Of a DNA stretch of 33,860 bases, positions 32,451 to 33,860 are shown one piece after another. The first letter of the stretch is position 1; every line of letters begins with the position of its first letter. Source of the DNA: Oryzihumus sp036391795. GTDB lineage: Bacteria; Actinomycetota; Actinomycetes; Actinomycetales; Dermatophilaceae. The stretch spans positions 1-33,860 of the forward strand of contig NZ_DASVZH010000143.1 of the NCBI RefSeq assembly GCF_036391795.1, in the 5' to 3' direction. A model generated the notes under the pieces. The model was not told the DNA's origin, searched no databases, and was given only the letters and a program-made list of their open reading frames with translations. The translations under genes and the position numbers were made by a program.

Positions 32451-33614
32451 TCAGGCGGGGGCGTGGCGGCGCAGCCCGGTCGGCACAGCTGCGGCGTGGA
32501 CCGGCAGCGGCAGCGGTCGTCCCTGCAGCGCCACATGCCAGTAGAGCCAGCGGGCGGCGGCACGGCTGCGGGTGCCGGTGAGCCGGTCCAGCGCGGCGGT
32601 CAGGCCGTCGTCGGACGGCCCGAGCGGCAGCCCGCGAGAGCGCCGGTCCAGGGAGGCTGACGGGGCACGGCCGGTGGCGTGGTCGGGGAGCGTCCGTCCC
32701 ACCACCCGCGCAGTGAGCCAGGCCGCACGGGTGGTCCGCTGCGTCGGCAGGTCGGTGGCGTCCCCGACGCCGTAGACGGTGGGGAAGGCCGTGGACTGCA
32801 GCGTATGCCGGTCCACCGGCAGGTAGCCGAGCTCGTCCCCGAGCCCGGAGCGGGTCACCAGGCCGGCGCCGCGGTGCGGGGGCACGGTCACGAGCAGGTC
32901 GAAGGACAGCTCACGCCCGTCCTGCCCGACCAGCGCCTGGTGGTCACCGTCGATCCGCTCCACCCGGAAGCCGGCCTCGACGGCCACGCCGTGCCGTCCC
33001 AGCAGGCCGCCGGCCCCGGCTGAGGGCTCGGGCAGCGGACTGGCGTGGACCAGCTCGACCCCGTCGCGCAGGCCCCGCCGTCGCAGCCAGGCGTCCGCGA
33101 GCAGGGTGAGCTCCAGCGCCGTGAAAGGCGCAGGCACGGGCAGCTCGGCGAGGTGCACCAGCAGGCGGCCCTGGCGCAGCGCCGGCAGCGCGTCCCGCAG
33201 CGCGGTGGCCCCGTCGAGGCTGTGCACGTCGAACACGCTGCGGTGCCAGTGCGGCCCGGTCATCCCCGGGACCAGGTCCGGGCGGGGCGCGGCGCCGGTG
33301 GCGATGACGAGGTGGTCGTAGGCGATCCGGCGCCCGTCGGCGAGCAGCACCACCGAGGCGTCGGCGTCCACCTGGCGGGCCTCGGCGAGGACCAGGTCCA
33401 CTCCGTCGGGCAGGAAGGCGTGCCGGGAGCGGACGACCGCCGAGGGTGGCCACGTCCCGAGGGCCACCAGCGGGAAACCGGGGCGGTAGGCGTGCTGGTC
33501 GTCCCGGTCGATGACGGTGACGGCCCAGCCGGCGGGGTCGAGCCGGCGCCGCAGCCGGTGCGCGACCATCGTCCCGGCGGCGCCCGCGCCGATGACCACC
33601 ACGTGCCGCCGCAT
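32451..33614 (-). CDS. SQR/Ndh-like FAD-dependent oxidoreductase lacking cysteines
   Basis: A 387-residue flavoprotein. The FAD-binding start has GAGAAGT (G-x-G-x-x-G), then 'VTVIDRDDQHAYRPGF', 'LVIATGAAPRPDL' and the C-terminal 'VYGVGDATDLPTQ' that holds the second FAD contact. The layout matches sulfide:quinone oxidoreductase-like proteins. There is no cysteine in the whole chain, however, and at the usual catalytic position (a K-C-P motif in relatives) it reads P-A-P. So sulfide oxidation by the standard mechanism is unlikely. A C-terminal 70-residue region with Trp and aromatic residues could touch the membrane. The ATG has GAGGAGG upstream. Confidence 0.85.
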   Translation of the reverse strand: MRRHVVVIGAGAAGTMVAHRLRRRLDPAGWAVTVIDRDDQHAYRPGFPLVALGTWPPSAVVRSRHAFLPDGVDLVLAEARQVDADASVVLLADGRRIAYDHLVIATGAAPRPDLVPGMTGPHWHRSVFDVHSLDGATALRDALPALRQGRLLVHLAELPVPAPFTALELTLLADAWLRRRGLRDGVELVHASPLPEPSAGAGGLLGRHGVAVEAGFRVERIDGDHQALVGQDGRELSFDLLVTVPPHRGAGLVTRSGLGDELGYLPVDRHTLQSTAFPTVYGVGDATDLPTQRTTRAAWLTARVVGRTLPDHATGRAPSASLDRRSRGLPLGPSDDGLTAALDRLTGTRSRAAARWLYWHVALQGRPLPLPVHAAAVPTGLRRHAPA

Positions 33615-33746
33615 GCCGTCCTCCTCGTTCGCCGCGGCCCCACGCTAGGCAGCGCGGGCCTCACCCCGGATCACGCTGCGGGGATGAGGCGCTGTCCGGA
33701 GCACCGACCTACCGTGACGGCAGACCTACCCGAGGACGTGGCGCGT

Positions 33747-33860
33747 ATGGACGAGAACGAGTCGGGGACGGAGCGGGCGCGGGCACGGGCGCGGCTGCTC
33801 AACAGCGTGGTGGTCGGCGTGCTGCGGGCCCTGGCGGAGCAGGAGCACCGGGCGGCGGCG
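33747..33860 (+). CDS. Unknown protein, N-terminal part (runs off the window)
   Basis: Thirty-eight codons from an ATG at 33747, with GAGG about 11 bases upstream, open to the window end. The N-terminus is acidic, then Arg/Ala-rich, then looks helical. An in-frame GTG at 33738 is an alternative. Too little is present to name a family. The 132-bp gap to the divergent flavoprotein gene holds no operator that I can see. Confidence 0.5.
   Translation, partial: MDENESGTERARARARLLNSVVVGVLRALAEQEHRAAA

Noticed and set aside
1..33860. CRISPR arrays, tRNA or rRNA genes, insertion sequences, prophage genes
   Set aside because: No regularly spaced direct repeats, no tRNA-like cloverleaf and no transposase or integrase were seen on either strand.

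Overview
The window is very GC-rich, uses GTG/TTG starts freely, and has almost only G or C in third codon positions. Gene content points to a high-GC actinobacterium. The glnA-glnE neighbourhood and the style of the proteins suggest Micrococcales, perhaps an Intrasporangiaceae-like genus, but this is inference and not a measured placement.

Layout. Positions 1-5254 are ordinary chromosome: the 3' end of a class I glutamine synthetase gene, a secreted protein built of about six carboxypeptidase-regulatory-like beta-sandwich repeats, and glnE (glutamine synthetase adenylyltransferase). A near-perfect 64-bp palindrome follows glnE. From about 5.4 to 30.5 kb lies a dormancy/hypoxia island. It holds five universal stress protein (USP) genes, a DevR/DosR-type response regulator, a DevS/DosT-type histidine kinase with the haem-ligand His and distal Tyr in place, an Hsp20 chaperone, a DUF1918-DUF1876 fusion and an SHOCT membrane protein. 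It also holds an ABC-2 exporter, a beta-CASP RNase-like metallo-hydrolase, a zinc alcohol dehydrogenase, a GNAT/ADP-forming acyl-CoA synthetase fusion, pyruvate phosphate dikinase, two P-type cation ATPases and a PPOX-fold flavoprotein. From 30.6 kb on the genes look unrelated: a secreted Ig-like protein, a DUF4177 protein, an unknown protein, a GNAT, an SQR-like flavoprotein that has lost its cysteines, and the start of an unknown gene.

Main result. Eleven copies of a 14-bp operator, in the form GGGACC-N3-GGCCC followed often by TGA, sit upstream of eleven transcription units in the island and nowhere else that I could see. They resemble the DevR/DosR box of Mycobacterium tuberculosis. All eleven are oriented the same way relative to their gene, with the strong GGGACC half-site distal. 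Ten have a NANNNT -10 hexamer whose last T lies 35.5 or 36.5 bp from the box centre. In three cases this geometry puts the transcription start on, or within 1 nt of, the start codon, which predicts leaderless mRNAs.

How the genes may work together. The haem kinase (20.0 kb) would sense loss of oxygen and phosphorylate the regulator, which is translationally coupled to two USPs behind operator 1 and so is probably autoactivated, as in the M. tuberculosis Rv3134c-devR arrangement. The regulator would then switch on stress binding proteins, a chaperone, a candidate ribosome-hibernation protein, an RNase, fermentative enzymes (alcohol dehydrogenase, ADP-forming acyl-CoA synthetase, PPDK using PPi/ATP) and cation pumps. 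The content resembles the OsdR/OsdK region of Streptomyces coelicolor. The operator-driven small proteins at 9700-9951 and 27211-27390 look like undescribed members.
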